Assembly: GCA_964396655.1 (NCBI GenBank) | Contig: CAYNFP010000003.1 | Location: forward strand, 1 to 64,000 | DNA length: 64,000 nt | Source: CAYNFP01 sp964396655 | Lineage (GTDB): Bacteria; Bacillota_I; Bacilli_A; RF39; UBA660 | Direction of reading: 5' to 3' | In this document: positions 1 through 8,443 of the stretch, piece by piece | Position numbering within the stretch: position 1 is the first letter of the stretch | Layout of the letters: every line of letters begins with the position of its first letter | Made by a program: the position numbers and the translations under genes | Notes under the pieces: model-generated | What the model was told of the DNA's origin: nothing | Seen by the model: only the letters and a program-made list of their open reading frames with translations | Database searches by the model: none

Positions 1-71
1 GAACTCTCGCACCAGTTTCCCGGTCTACACCCTTAGCAGGGGCGCCTCTTCAGCCACTTGAGTACTACTCC
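1..71 (-). tRNA. tRNA-Ser(GCT), 3' part cut off by the window edge
   Basis: The minus strand starts with GGAGTAGTACTCAAG at position 71 and continues through a serine-type D arm, an anticodon arm with loop CTGCTAA (anticodon GCT, positions 37-35), a long class II variable arm and the beginning of the T arm. The T loop and acceptor 3' end lie to the left of position 1. The long variable arm together with anticodon GCT identifies serine, reading AGC/AGT codons. Confidence 0.9.
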
Positions 72-176
72 GTGATTACTAAAATATAATACTATATTTT
101 GTCATTTATGTCAATTTTAAAATAATAGAATATTTACAATTGTCAGTATATATTATAAAATATAATTGGTGAAAAT

Positions 177-569
177 ATGAAAAATAAAAAAGGTTTTACT
201 TTAGTTGAATTGTTAATTGTAATTGTTTTATTGTCTGTAATATTAGTTTTAGTAATTCCAAATTTATTAAAAACATATCGTGGAAGTAATGATAAATTAA
301 CTATATTTCAAAAAAATCAATTAAAAAGTGCTGTTGAATTATATATAAATGATACATGTTTAAATCCAGTAAGTGAGACAACATATTGTGAATTTACGAC
401 TACTACAGATGAAGATGGAAATATTTTAATTTCTGATGGCTCAATTACATTAGAAAATTTTTTGACAAAGAATTATTTAGATTCAACTGGTTCTTTAAGT
501 AAATGCGGTGGAAATATATTAATAATAAATAATAAAGTAAATGTTTCAAATATAATTTGTTCTTTATGA
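177..569 (+). CDS. Type IV prepilin-like protein (N-terminal methylation motif)
   Basis: This is a 130-aa protein with the class III prepilin signature: a short basic leader (MKNKKG), then FTLVELL and a hydrophobic helix to about residue 28. A prepilin peptidase would cut after Gly6 and methylate Phe7. The rest is a small globular part with four cysteines (near residues 41, 51, 109 and 127) that could form disulfides. It is probably a pseudopilin for a competence or type IV pilus-like fibre (ComGC/PilA superfamily), assembled by an ATPase such as the one at 45207-46517. It is followed after about 60 bases by a large surface protein on the same strand, so the two are probably co-transcribed. 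No other pilus gene is adjacent. The ribosome site is a modest GGTG before ATG. The family call is secure; the exact fibre is not. Confidence 0.85.
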   Translation: MKNKKGFTLVELLIVIVLLSVILVLVIPNLLKTYRGSNDKLTIFQKNQLKSAVELYINDTCLNPVSETTYCEFTTTTDEDGNILISDGSITLENFLTKNYLDSTGSLSKCGGNILIINNKVNVSNIICSL

Positions 570-630
570 ATAAAGTATGGAAAAAATATTTAATATATTG
601 TAAAATAATAAATATAGAAGGATGTAGCTA

Positions 631-2988
631 ATGGAAAGAATAATAAATAAAATTATTAGACTTACAAGAAAAAAGTATTTTTTAGTAGTTTTTGTTTTTA
701 CATTATTAATAATGGTATTAGGTAGCACTTATAGTTATTGGTCTAGTGAATCTGGCTGGCAATTAGCATCAGAACTTAAATTTAATGAACTATATTATTC
801 TTTTACTATTGGGGGTTCTTCAACATCTACAATTTATTCAGAGGCTAATTCAGGAACTGTTTATTATAATGTTGCAATCACTAATTTAAATGAATTAAAT
901 ACAAGGTATTTACTTACTTATACAAGCACATCAGGAAGTGTTACTGTTAAAGTCTCTTCTTTATCAGTTAATGATTCTAATGGCATAATTGGAAAATATG
1001 ATTCCGGAAGCGGAACTGGAATAACTAAAACTGTAAGAATAGCAGTAACTAATAATACTGCATCTGCTGCTACTATAACGTTAGCAGTTGTTGGGGGTTA
1101 TACATGGAATGATTCATCTTCTGTAGAAGTTGTAAGTGGTTTTACAGCAATTAGTGGTACATATGATGAATCAACTTTAAGTTTTGGTTTAACTGTCGCA
1201 CAAAGAGTTAACAGTATTTTAAATTGTACTCCAACAGCAACTTCTCCTTGTTTATATAAAGAAAATTCTTCTAATAATTATGTATATTATAATGGTAAAT
1301 ACTGGAGAATGATGGGTTCATATTTAATAGATAGTAAATATATTGTAAAATTAGTATTAGATGAACCTTTAACAACAAGTACAACATATTCTGATTCAAG
1401 TAGTTCTCTTTCAACTTTTTATGGTACTTTAAATACTAGTTTAATAAGAACTTCTTCTCCTTTTACTTGTACTGGAACAACAACAGTAACTTGCACAGGA
1501 AGCGATAATATAGGTTTAATTTCTAAAACTGAGTATGATCTAATAGGTGGAGTTAACTCTTATTTATATGCAAAACCTAGTAAATCTTTTTGGATGAATA
1601 CTGAAAGTTCATCAGGAATTCAATATATCGGAACAAATAGGGGGAGTTCAACTTTAGCTGCAACTTCAAATGCCTATGTAAAGCCCAGTATTTATATAAA
1701 AGATGATGTAGTAATTGAGCCAGGCTCAGAAGGTACTTATGAAGATCCTTATTTATTAGCCCAAGGAATAAGCCTTACTGTAAATGCAAATTCTGGTACT
1801 ACTTTATTCAAAACAGGCTATTATGCAGCAAGTTTTACTTATGATGGAGGAACTCCTTCAAGAACTAATTATGTACTTAGAGATTATCAACTAACCGGAA
1901 CAGGTTCTTCTCTTAATGGAAATGTTTTAACAATGGGAAGCGAGGCTTCTTCAATGACTATAAGATGGTGGGCTCTTTATACTATTGCATATAATTGCAA
2001 TGGCGGATCGGGTTCTACTACAAGTAGTTCACATGTAGAAGGAACTTCAAAAAACTTAACCGCTAACGGATGTTATAAAATCATTTCAGGAACAGCTGGT
2101 CAAGTATATAAATTTTTAGGATGGGATACTTCTTCGGCTGGAACTACAGTTGTATATAACAATGCTGCTTCTGTTTTAAGTTTAACTTCTGTTGGGGGTA
2201 GTACAATTACTATGTATGCCGTTTGGTCATCAACCAGCATATTTACTTATAGTGCAAGTTATAATGTGCTATCAGATGGCTCTGGAAATTGGAGAATAAA
2301 ATTATTATCTTCCGGCAATTTTGTTGTAACTACCGGAAATAGTTATGCCATAGATGTATTTTTGGTAGGTGGTGGAGGCGGAGCGAGATCTGCAACAACT
2401 CAATATGGTCGTGGTGGAGGCGGTGGTGGTTATACCACTACAGTAAGTAATATAAGTTTAACAGCAAATACATATAATATCATTATTGGGGGCGGCGGAG
2501 CAGGTGGGACTTCTGGTAGTTATGGTAGTAATGGTTCAAATACAACAGCATTTACTTATACTGCCTTAGGAGGCTATGGATCAACTGGTTATAGTGGAGC
2601 AGCTGGCGGCTCTGGTGGTGGAGCAGCTGGTGGAGATACAAGTATTCTTGGAAGAGATGGAGGTAGTAATGGTTCTAATGGTGTCAGCAATACTAGCGAT
2701 AGTCGCTCTGGAGGTACTGGTCAAGGAACAACAACAAGAGAATTTGGAGAAACTGCTGGAGATTTATATGCTGGTGGTGGCGGAGGCGGATGTTATCAAA
2801 GGTCTGGTACAAGTGGCGGAGCAGGTGGAGCTGGAGGCGGCGGAGCTGGAGGAGGATATGCAAGTTCTGGTTTAAATGGTACCACAAATACCGGAGGCGG
2901 TGGCGGCGGAGCTGGAGGTTATATGGGATCTTCAACAAATGGTGGCTCTGGTGGTTCCGGAATTGTTGTAATACGTAATAAAAGATAA
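631..2988 (+). CDS. Large membrane-anchored surface protein: TasA-like N-terminus, InlB-type repeats, glycine-rich C-terminus
   Basis: This 785-aa protein begins with a basic stretch and a membrane segment at about residues 15-36 ending GSTYSYW, which resembles SipW-dependent signal sequences of TasA/camelysin proteins. Residues about 40-175 are beta-rich and Ser/Thr-rich. Residues about 200-370 include paired Cys motifs and a KYWRMMG segment. Residues about 375-530 carry Listeria-Bacteroides (InlB) type repeats ending in LGWD and MYAVWS motifs. The last 200 residues are extremely glycine-rich, with runs of six glycines, and end with GIVVIR, as in glycine-rich adhesin or phage-fibre domains. 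There is no LPXTG anchor. The start has an upstream GAAGGATG ribosome site. A role in adhesion or an extracellular matrix is inferred from these domains. A second protein with the same N-terminal style lies at 35925-37775. Confidence 0.75.
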   Translation: MERIINKIIRLTRKKYFLVVFVFTLLIMVLGSTYSYWSSESGWQLASELKFNELYYSFTIGGSSTSTIYSEANSGTVYYNVAITNLNELNTRYLLTYTSTSGSVTVKVSSLSVNDSNGIIGKYDSGSGTGITKTVRIAVTNNTASAATITLAVVGGYTWNDSSSVEVVSGFTAISGTYDESTLSFGLTVAQRVNSILNCTPTATSPCLYKENSSNNYVYYNGKYWRMMGSYLIDSKYIVKLVLDEPLTTSTTYSDSSSSLSTFYGTLNTSLIRTSSPFTCTGTTTVTCTGSDNIGLISKTEYDLIGGVNSYLYAKPSKSFWMNTESSSGIQYIGTNRGSSTLAATSNAYVKPSIYIKDDVVIEPGSEGTYEDPYLLAQGISLTVNANSGTTLFKTGYYAASFTYDGGTPSRTNYVLRDYQLTGTGSSLNGNVLTMGSEASSMTIRWWALYTIAYNCNGGSGSTTSSSHVEGTSKNLTANGCYKIISGTAGQVYKFLGWDTSSAGTTVVYNNAASVLSLTSVGGSTITMYAVWSSTSIFTYSASYNVLSDGSGNWRIKLLSSGNFVVTTGNSYAIDVFLVGGGGGARSATTQYGRGGGGGGYTTTVSNISLTANTYNIIIGGGGAGGTSGSYGSNGSNTTAFTYTALGGYGSTGYSGAAGGSGGGAAGGDTSILGRDGGSNGSNGVSNTSDSRSGGTGQGTTTREFGETAGDLYAGGGGGGCYQRSGTSGGAGGAGGGGAGGGYASSGLNGTTNTGGGGGGAGGYMGSSTNGGSGGSGIVVIRNKR

Positions 2989-2992
2989 ATAT

Positions 2993-3022
2993 AAAAAGAT
3001 ATAGAAAATATATCTTTTTTAT
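2993..3022 (+). terminator. Rho-independent terminator of the prepilin/surface-protein unit
   Basis: An 11-bp stem (AAAAAGATATA with TATATCTTTTT) around a GAAAA loop runs directly into a T-rich tract, just after the stop codon at 2988. Confidence 0.85.
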
Positions 3023-3059
3023 TGTATAATTTTATATGTAATATTAAAAAGGAGTAATT

Positions 3060-3473
3060 ATGAAATATACTAGAAGTGAATTAAGAGAAAAAGTGATGGT
3101 AATTCTATACCAAATAGATTTTTATAAAAAAGAAAATATGGAATTTGAAATAAAAGATGTTATTAAAGAACAAATAGAAATTGAAAATGAATTTGTTAAT
3201 CTTTTAGTATACGGAGTTTTAGAAAAAGAAAAAGAAATTGTAAAATTAATTGAAAAGTATTTAAAAAATTGGAGTTTCAAAAGGCTTGGAAATACGGATC
3301 AAGCTATTTTAAAATTAAGTGTGTTTGAATTATTGTATACATCAACTCCAAAAGTTGTTGTAATAAATGAAGCTATCGAACTTGCTAAAAAATATTCTGA
3401 TGAGAAAATAGTGCCATTAATAAATGGAGTTTTAGATAATATGTTAGATAATGAGGTGAATAATGAATTATAA
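3060..3473 (+). CDS. nusB: Transcription antitermination factor NusB
   Basis: The 137-aa length is typical for NusB, an all-helical RNA-binding protein that pairs with NusE (S10) on boxA RNA during rRNA transcription. The basic N-terminus (RSELREKVM) and the C-terminal segment around VVINEAIELAKKYS and FINGVLD-like NGVLDNML match the family. It has a strong AAGGAG site before ATG. Its 3' end overlaps xseA by 11 bases, giving translational coupling. NusB next to exonuclease VII genes is the ancestral Bacillota order (nusB-folD-xseA-xseB); folD here lies a few genes downstream. Confidence 0.95.
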   Translation: MKYTRSELREKVMVILYQIDFYKKENMEFEIKDVIKEQIEIENEFVNLLVYGVLEKEKEIVKLIEKYLKNWSFKRLGNTDQAILKLSVFELLYTSTPKVVVINEAIELAKKYSDEKIVPLINGVLDNMLDNEVNNEL

Positions 3474-4647
3474 AAGCATTACTGAAATTAATGAGATAGT
3501 AAAAAATATCTTAGAGAATGATGATATGCTTTTTGAAATATATATAAGAGGTGAAATTAGTAATCTTAAATATCATTCTAGAGGTCATTTATATTTTTCT
3601 TTAAAAGATGAAAATTCTAAAATAAATGCTGTTTATTTTAATGCTAATGGAAAATTATTGTTTACTCCTAAAGATGGAGATTCAGTATTAATTAGAGGTA
3701 GAATAAATGTATATACAGTAAGTGGTAGTTATCAAGTTGTGGTATCTGAAATGAAACAAGATGGAGTAGGTAATTTATATGTTTTATTTGAAGAATTAAA
3801 AAAGAAATTAGCAGCTGAAGGTTTATTTGATTCAAATCATAAAAAAAGAATACCTAGATTTCCAGAGAAAATAGGAGTGATTACCGCTAGAGAAGGGGCA
3901 GCTGTTAAAGACATTATTACTACAATTAATAGAAGGTATCCTTTATGTGAAATTTATTTATTTCCTACTTTAGTTCAAGGAGAAGGCGCCAAAGAAGGAA
4001 TAGTTAAAATGATTAAAAGAGCCAATGAAACAGATATTGATGTTTTAATAGTTGGCCGTGGTGGGGGTTCTATAGAGGATTTATGGGCATTTAATGAAGA
4101 AATTGTTGCAAGAGAAATATATAATTGCAAAATACCTATTGTTAGCGCTGTAGGGCATGAAATTGACTATACAATAGCGGATTTTGTAGCAGACTTAAGA
4201 GCACCAACACCAACCGCAGCGGCAGAACTTGTTGTAAAAAATAAAGAAGATATTGAAAATTATTTAAGTGATGTTGTAAATAGGTTAAATACTGCTTTAT
4301 TTAATAAAATTAGTTATTATAAAGAAAAAATAAACAAATATAAAAGTAATTATATACTAAACAATCCTTTAAAAATGTATGATATTAAATATAAAGAAAT
4401 AGAAAATTTAAAAGAAAAATTAAATTCATTAATAAAAAATAAAATTATTATTGATAAAAATAAATTTGAAAATATAAAACTTAAAATTGAATTGTTAAAT
4501 CCTGAAAACATTTTAGAAAAAGGATATAGTATAATAAAATATAATGATAAAATAATAAAAAATAGTGATTTAATTAATATAGGTGATAATATAAATATAA
4601 TAATGAATAAAGGCTCATTATTAGCAGAAGTGAAAGGAAAGAATTAA
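3463..4647 (+). CDS. xseA: Exodeoxyribonuclease VII large subunit
   Basis: This 394-aa catalytic subunit of exonuclease VII degrades single-stranded DNA from both ends to short oligonucleotides in repair and recombination. An N-terminal OB fold (about residues 1-105) is followed by the catalytic domain with GVITAREGAA, VGRGGGSIEDLW and SAVGHEIDYT motifs, and a long Lys-rich helical C-terminal region that binds XseB. It overlaps nusB by 11 bases at its start, and xseB starts one base after its stop, so the three are one operon. It is slightly shorter than the 440-450 aa of many homologues, mainly in the helical region. Confidence 0.95.
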   Translation: MNYKSITEINEIVKNILENDDMLFEIYIRGEISNLKYHSRGHLYFSLKDENSKINAVYFNANGKLLFTPKDGDSVLIRGRINVYTVSGSYQVVVSEMKQDGVGNLYVLFEELKKKLAAEGLFDSNHKKRIPRFPEKIGVITAREGAAVKDIITTINRRYPLCEIYLFPTLVQGEGAKEGIVKMIKRANETDIDVLIVGRGGGSIEDLWAFNEEIVAREIYNCKIPIVSAVGHEIDYTIADFVADLRAPTPTAAAELVVKNKEDIENYLSDVVNRLNTALFNKISYYKEKINKYKSNYILNNPLKMYDIKYKEIENLKEKLNSLIKNKIIIDKNKFENIKLKIELLNPENILEKGYSIIKYNDKIIKNSDLINIGDNINIIMNKGSLLAEVKGKN

Positions 4648-4648
4648 T

Positions 4649-4867
4649 ATGAAAAATGAAACTTTTGAAAGTGCTTTATTAAAATTAGAAACTGTAGTTA
4701 AAGAATTAGAAAATGGTGAGATTGATTTAGATAAATCAATTGAAAAATATAAAACAGCTACTGAATTATTAAAATTCTGTGATGAAAAGTTAAAGAATGC
4801 TACAGAAACAGTAAATAAAGTTTTAAACAAAGATAATGAATTTGAAGATTTAAAACTTGAAGAATAA
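4649..4867 (+). CDS. xseB: Exodeoxyribonuclease VII small subunit
   Basis: This 72-aa helical protein has the family pattern (FESALLKLETVVKELENGE, then LDKSIEKYK). Several copies bind the helical arm of XseA and are needed for activity. It begins one base after the xseA stop, and the ribosome site (AAAGGAAAG) lies within the end of xseA. A terminator follows directly. Confidence 0.95.
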   Translation: MKNETFESALLKLETVVKELENGEIDLDKSIEKYKTATELLKFCDEKLKNATETVNKVLNKDNEFEDLKLEE

Positions 4868-4874
4868 TCCATTA

Positions 4875-4905
4875 ATTACCAATACTTTTATTGGTAATTT
4901 TATTT
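4875..4905 (+). terminator. Rho-independent terminator after xseB
   Basis: A perfect 10-bp stem (ATTACCAATA with TATTGGTAAT) with a CTTT loop is followed by TTTATTTTTAT. Confidence 0.9.
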
Positions 4906-4942
4906 TTATATTATTGGATATAATAAATCTAGAGGTGTAGAA

Positions 4943-5917
4943 ATGAGAAAAATTTTAGCAACGTTATTATTTATATTGTTTTTACCTGTAGGAGTTGCGG
5001 CATACTCTGAAAATGTTATTCCTGGAGGAGAAAATATCGGACTTACTATTAATACTGATGGTTTGGTAGTAGTTGGTTTTTATAAAGTTGATGGAGAATT
5101 CATTGGTAAAGATACCTTGAAAATCGGAGATTATATTCTAGAAATAGAAGGAGTAAGCGTTGAAAGTATTAAAGATATGAGTTACTTAATCGAAGACAGA
5201 GTTAAAGAAGGTAAAGTTGATATAAAAATAAAGAGAAATAAAAAAGAATTAAATACTGAATTAACTTTAATAAAAGAAGATAATGTATATAAAACAGGTC
5301 TTTATGTGAAAGAAAAAGTAATTGGTATAGGGACTTTAACTTATATTGATCCAGTTACTAAAATATATGGTTCATTAGGTCATGAAATAATCATGAGTGA
5401 AACAGAAAAAAGTATCGAAATAAAGAATGGTAATATATTTGAAAGTTTTGTGAACAGCATTGATAGAAGTACTAGAGGTTCTGTTGGAAGTAAAAATGCA
5501 TCAATATATTATGATAAGTCTTTAGGAAATATAATTAAAAATACAAGCGTTGGATTATTTGGAATATATTCAAGTAAACTTCCTAATAAAGATTTAATGA
5601 AAGTAGTTGATTTCGATGAAATTGCTTTAGGTCAGGCATATATCTATACAAATATAAATGGTAATACTATAAAGGCATATGAGATAAATATAACTAATAT
5701 TGATAAATCTAAAATAAAAACATCTAAATCACTTAGTTTTAAAATTGTTGATGAAGAATTAATTAATAGTACTGGTGGGGTAGTGCAAGGAATGAGCGGA
5801 AGTCCAATTATTCAAAATAATAAAATAGTTGGTGCTGTCACACATGTTGTAGTGTCTTCACCAATTGAAGGATATGGTATTTTCATAAGAACAATGTTAG
5901 AAGAAGGAGAAAAGTAA
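4943..5917 (+). CDS. SpoIVB-like S55 serine peptidase with PDZ domain
   Basis: This is a 324-aa secreted or membrane-tethered protease. A signal/anchor segment (about residues 1-20) is followed by a PDZ domain (about 30-110) and an S55 peptidase domain. The catalytic triad of the family looks intact: His147 in GSLGHEI, Asp270, and Ser285 in GMSGSP, with the Asp-to-Ser spacing of 15 residues seen in Bacillus SpoIVB. In Bacillus this protease triggers pro-sigma-K processing from the forespore side. The protein is about 100 residues shorter than Bacillus SpoIVB. It follows nusB-xseA-xseB, as spoIVB does a few genes later in Bacillus, but recN and spo0A are not here. It is either a sporulation protease or a homologue kept for another envelope role. 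Confidence 0.85.
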   Translation: MRKILATLLFILFLPVGVAAYSENVIPGGENIGLTINTDGLVVVGFYKVDGEFIGKDTLKIGDYILEIEGVSVESIKDMSYLIEDRVKEGKVDIKIKRNKKELNTELTLIKEDNVYKTGLYVKEKVIGIGTLTYIDPVTKIYGSLGHEIIMSETEKSIEIKNGNIFESFVNSIDRSTRGSVGSKNASIYYDKSLGNIIKNTSVGLFGIYSSKLPNKDLMKVVDFDEIALGQAYIYTNINGNTIKAYEINITNIDKSKIKTSKSLSFKIVDEELINSTGGVVQGMSGSPIIQNNKIVGAVTHVVVSSPIEGYGIFIRTMLEEGEK

Positions 5918-5932
5918 AATTTTCTCTTTTTA
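5907..5932 (+). terminator. Short terminator overlapping the end of the S55 peptidase gene
   Basis: A 7-bp stem (GAGAAAA with TTTTCTC) is followed by TTTTTAT. The left arm lies inside the last codons of the gene. Confidence 0.6.
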
Positions 5933-5974
5933 TATTTTAATATTTAATATATAATTATAATTAGGGTGAGATAT

Positions 5975-7192
5975 ATGTTAAATAAGATAATAGAGAGTGC
6001 AATAAAAAAAGAAGAAATCAGGGAAGAAGAAACTATAAATTTAATAGCTTCTGAAAATTTTGTATCTAAAAGTATAATGGAAATTCAGGGAAGTGTTTTA
6101 ACTAATAAATATGCTGAAGGGTATCCTGGTAAAAGATATTATGCCGGATGTGAAAATGCAGATGAAATAGAAGCAGAAGCAATAAAAAAAGCTTGTGAAT
6201 TATTTGGTTGCGACTATGCTAATGTTCAACCACACTGTGGAACATCAGCAAATTTAATAACATACCAAGCATTATTATCTCCTAAAGATAAAATATTAGG
6301 AATGAATTTATCCCATGGGGGACATTTATCTCATGGTCATCCTATAAATGCTAGTGGCATTTTATATACAATTATAGATTATAAAGTAGATTCAGAAACT
6401 GGTTTAATAGATTATGATGAAATAAAAAGAATAGCAGAGACAGAAAAACCCAAATTAATTGTTGCTGGTGCTTCTGCATATTCAAGAATAATAGATTTTG
6501 AGAAATTTAGAGAAGCAGCAGATAGTTGCGGTGCTTATCTAATGGCAGATATAGCTCATATTGCTGGGTTAGTAGCGACTGGACTTCATCCTAGTCCATT
6601 CCCATATGCAGATATAGTTACAAGCACTACTCATAAGACTTTAAGAGGACCAAGAGGGGGATTAATTTTAACTAATAATGAAGAAATTATAAAAAAAATA
6701 AATAAAACTGTTTTTCCTGGAATGCAGGGAGGCCCTTTAATGCATGTAATTGCAGCTAAAGCAGAATGTTTTACTGAAGCACTAACTGAAGAATTTAAAG
6801 CTTATCAATTACAAGTCTTAAGAAATATAAAAGCAATGGAAGAAGTATTTAAAAGTGCTGGATATAGACTCATAACAGGCGGAACCGATAATCATTTATT
6901 ATTAATAGATATAAATGGTTCTATAGGAATAACAGGTAAAGAAGCACAAGATATTTTAGAAGCAATAAATATTGTAATAAATAGGAATGCAATACCATAC
7001 GATACTCTTCCAAAAATGATAACTAGTGGAATTAGACTTGGAAGTCCAGCTATGACTACAAAAGGATTTAAAGAAAGTGATTTTATAGATACTGCAAAAA
7101 TTATTATTGAAGCATTAAGTAGATATAAATCAAATGAAGACTATATGCCTTTAAAAGAAAAAGTATCTAAAATATTAAAAAGAGGAAAATAA
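5975..7192 (+). CDS. glyA: Serine hydroxymethyltransferase
   Basis: This PLP enzyme interconverts serine and glycine and makes 5,10-methylene-tetrahydrofolate. Recognised by the INLIASENF N-terminal motif, YAEGYPGKRYY, HGGHLSHG, the PLP-lysine motif STTHKTLRGPRGG and GMQGGP. ATG at 5975 is chosen over the in-frame GTG at 5966 because that GTG is itself part of the ribosome site (AGGGTGAG); this gives 405 residues. folD begins on the base after the stop codon, so the two one-carbon enzymes form an operon: GlyA loads the folate and FolD oxidises the product. Confidence 0.96.
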   Translation: MLNKIIESAIKKEEIREEETINLIASENFVSKSIMEIQGSVLTNKYAEGYPGKRYYAGCENADEIEAEAIKKACELFGCDYANVQPHCGTSANLITYQALLSPKDKILGMNLSHGGHLSHGHPINASGILYTIIDYKVDSETGLIDYDEIKRIAETEKPKLIVAGASAYSRIIDFEKFREAADSCGAYLMADIAHIAGLVATGLHPSPFPYADIVTSTTHKTLRGPRGGLILTNNEEIIKKINKTVFPGMQGGPLMHVIAAKAECFTEALTEEFKAYQLQVLRNIKAMEEVFKSAGYRLITGGTDNHLLLIDINGSIGITGKEAQDILEAINIVINRNAIPYDTLPKMITSGIRLGSPAMTTKGFKESDFIDTAKIIIEALSRYKSNEDYMPLKEKVSKILKRGK

Positions 7193-8038
7193 ATGAATAT
7201 AGATGGTAAGAAAATATCTGGTAAAATAAAAGAAGAAATAAAATCTACAATAGAATTAAATAAATATATTCCTGGTATTGCCGTTATTCAAATTGGTAAT
7301 GATGAAGCTAGTAATATTTATATATATCAAAAACAAAAAGTAGCGGAAGAATTAGGAATAGTTTTTTATGCTATAAAGTTTGATGCTTCTGAAAATTTGG
7401 AAGTTCTTGAAAATAAAATAATTGACCTAAATAATGATAAAAATGTAAATGGAATTATTATTCAATTACCTTTACCTCCAAAATTTACTGTAGAAGAAAT
7501 AATTCATTTAATAAATTTAATTGATCCTTCAAAAGATATTGATGGATTAACTGATTATAATAGAATTAAACTAATAAATAATGAACCTTGTTTTATTCCT
7601 TGTACTCCTTTGGGAGTTATTGAATTACTTAAATTTTATAATATTGAAGTAAGTGGTAAAAATGTAGTTATTATAGGAAGAAGTAACCTAGTTTCTAAAC
7701 CTTTATTTAATTTACTTCTTAATATGAATGCTACTGTAACAATATGCCATTCAAAAACAAAAGATTTATCTATATATACTAAAAATGCAGATATATTAAT
7801 TTCTGCAACTGGTAAAAAGTATTTAATAAAAGAAGATATGGTAAAAAATGATGCTGTAATAATTGATATTGGAATAACAAGAGAAGATGGTAAAATATAC
7901 GGAGATGTTGATTATGATAATGTAAAAGATATTGCTTCGTTTATTACTCCTGTACCTGGTGGAGTAGGACCAATGACAGTAATTATGTTAATGAAAAATT
8001 TATTGGAGAGTTATAAAAATGCAAATAGAAAGAAATAG
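7193..8038 (+). CDS. folD: Bifunctional methylene-THF dehydrogenase / methenyl-THF cyclohydrolase
   Basis: This 281-aa cytosolic enzyme oxidises 5,10-methylene-THF with NADP and hydrolyses methenyl-THF to 10-formyl-THF. Motifs seen: the YIYQKQKVAEELGI region with the catalytic Lys, QLPLP, the Rossmann segment IIGRSNLVSKP, and the C-terminal PVPGGVGPMT. ATG directly abuts the glyA stop. The last 20 bases overlap the DUF1653 gene. Length is normal for the family. Confidence 0.96.
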   Translation: MNIDGKKISGKIKEEIKSTIELNKYIPGIAVIQIGNDEASNIYIYQKQKVAEELGIVFYAIKFDASENLEVLENKIIDLNNDKNVNGIIIQLPLPPKFTVEEIIHLINLIDPSKDIDGLTDYNRIKLINNEPCFIPCTPLGVIELLKFYNIEVSGKNVVIIGRSNLVSKPLFNLLLNMNATVTICHSKTKDLSIYTKNADILISATGKKYLIKEDMVKNDAVIIDIGITREDGKIYGDVDYDNVKDIASFITPVPGGVGPMTVIMLMKNLLESYKNANRKK

Positions 8039-8270
8039 AATTTATAAACATTTTAAAGGAAATTATTTTTTAATAATTGATTTTGCAATAGATTGTGAAA
8101 CCGGAGAAGAATTGGTTATATATAGAGGTCTTTATGATAATAATGATTTATATGTTCGAAAAAAAAGTGATTTTGAATCACTTGTAGATAATGAAAAATA
8201 TCCAGATATAAAACAAAAATATAGATTTGAATTAACTGAATTTCCAAATTTATCAAGAAAAAAAGATTAA
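8019..8270 (+). CDS. DUF1653 family small protein
   Basis: This 83-aa protein is of unknown function. Recognised as DUF1653 by the YKHFKGNYF start, the GEELVIYRGLYD core and the YRFE end. The family is widespread and cytosolic, and biochemical activity is not established. The start ATG lies inside folD with GGAGAG upstream, so translation is coupled. Its stop codon overlaps the stop of a small ORF on the opposite strand. Confidence 0.8.
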   Translation: MQIERNRIYKHFKGNYFLIIDFAIDCETGEELVIYRGLYDNNDLYVRKKSDFESLVDNEKYPDIKQKYRFELTEFPNLSRKKD

Positions 8271-8374
8271 GAAAAAATATAAACAAATAAACCTGAAAAT
8301 AAGCTTAAAAACATAATTATTGCTAATAACCAAGAGAAGATTACTTTTAATCTTTTTTTTGTTTTTGATTTCAT
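8267..8374 (-). CDS. 35-aa single-span membrane micro-protein
   Basis: A short minus-strand ORF starts MKSKTKKRLKVIF and continues as one hydrophobic helix (about residues 12-34), ending VYIFS. A good ribosome site (AAGAGG) lies 8 bases upstream of ATG at 8374. The layout, a basic head plus one membrane segment, resembles DUF4044-type micro-proteins of Bacillota, but similarity cannot be tested here. A hairpin with a T run (8337-8360) falls inside the ORF and could end the plus-strand folD/DUF1653 transcript. Real coding is likely but not certain. Confidence 0.55.
   Translation of the reverse strand: MKSKTKKRLKVIFSWLLAIIMFLSLFSGLFVYIFS
8337..8360 (+). terminator. Putative terminator of the glyA-folD-DUF1653 operon
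   Basis: A 7-bp stem AAGATTA/TAATCTT with a CTTT loop is followed by six T residues, 67 bases after the DUF1653 stop. It overlaps the opposite-strand micro-protein. Confidence 0.6.
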
Positions 8375-8443
8375 ATATATAACCTCTTACAATAATTATA
8401 TTACTTTTTTTCATAAAATAAAATATATTAAATATAATTAAAT

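Noticed and set aside
2576..2978. Several overlapping ORFs on both strands inside the glycine-rich region.
   Set aside because: They are read-through frames of GGN-rich repeats and have leucine- or tryptophan-rich nonsense compositions.
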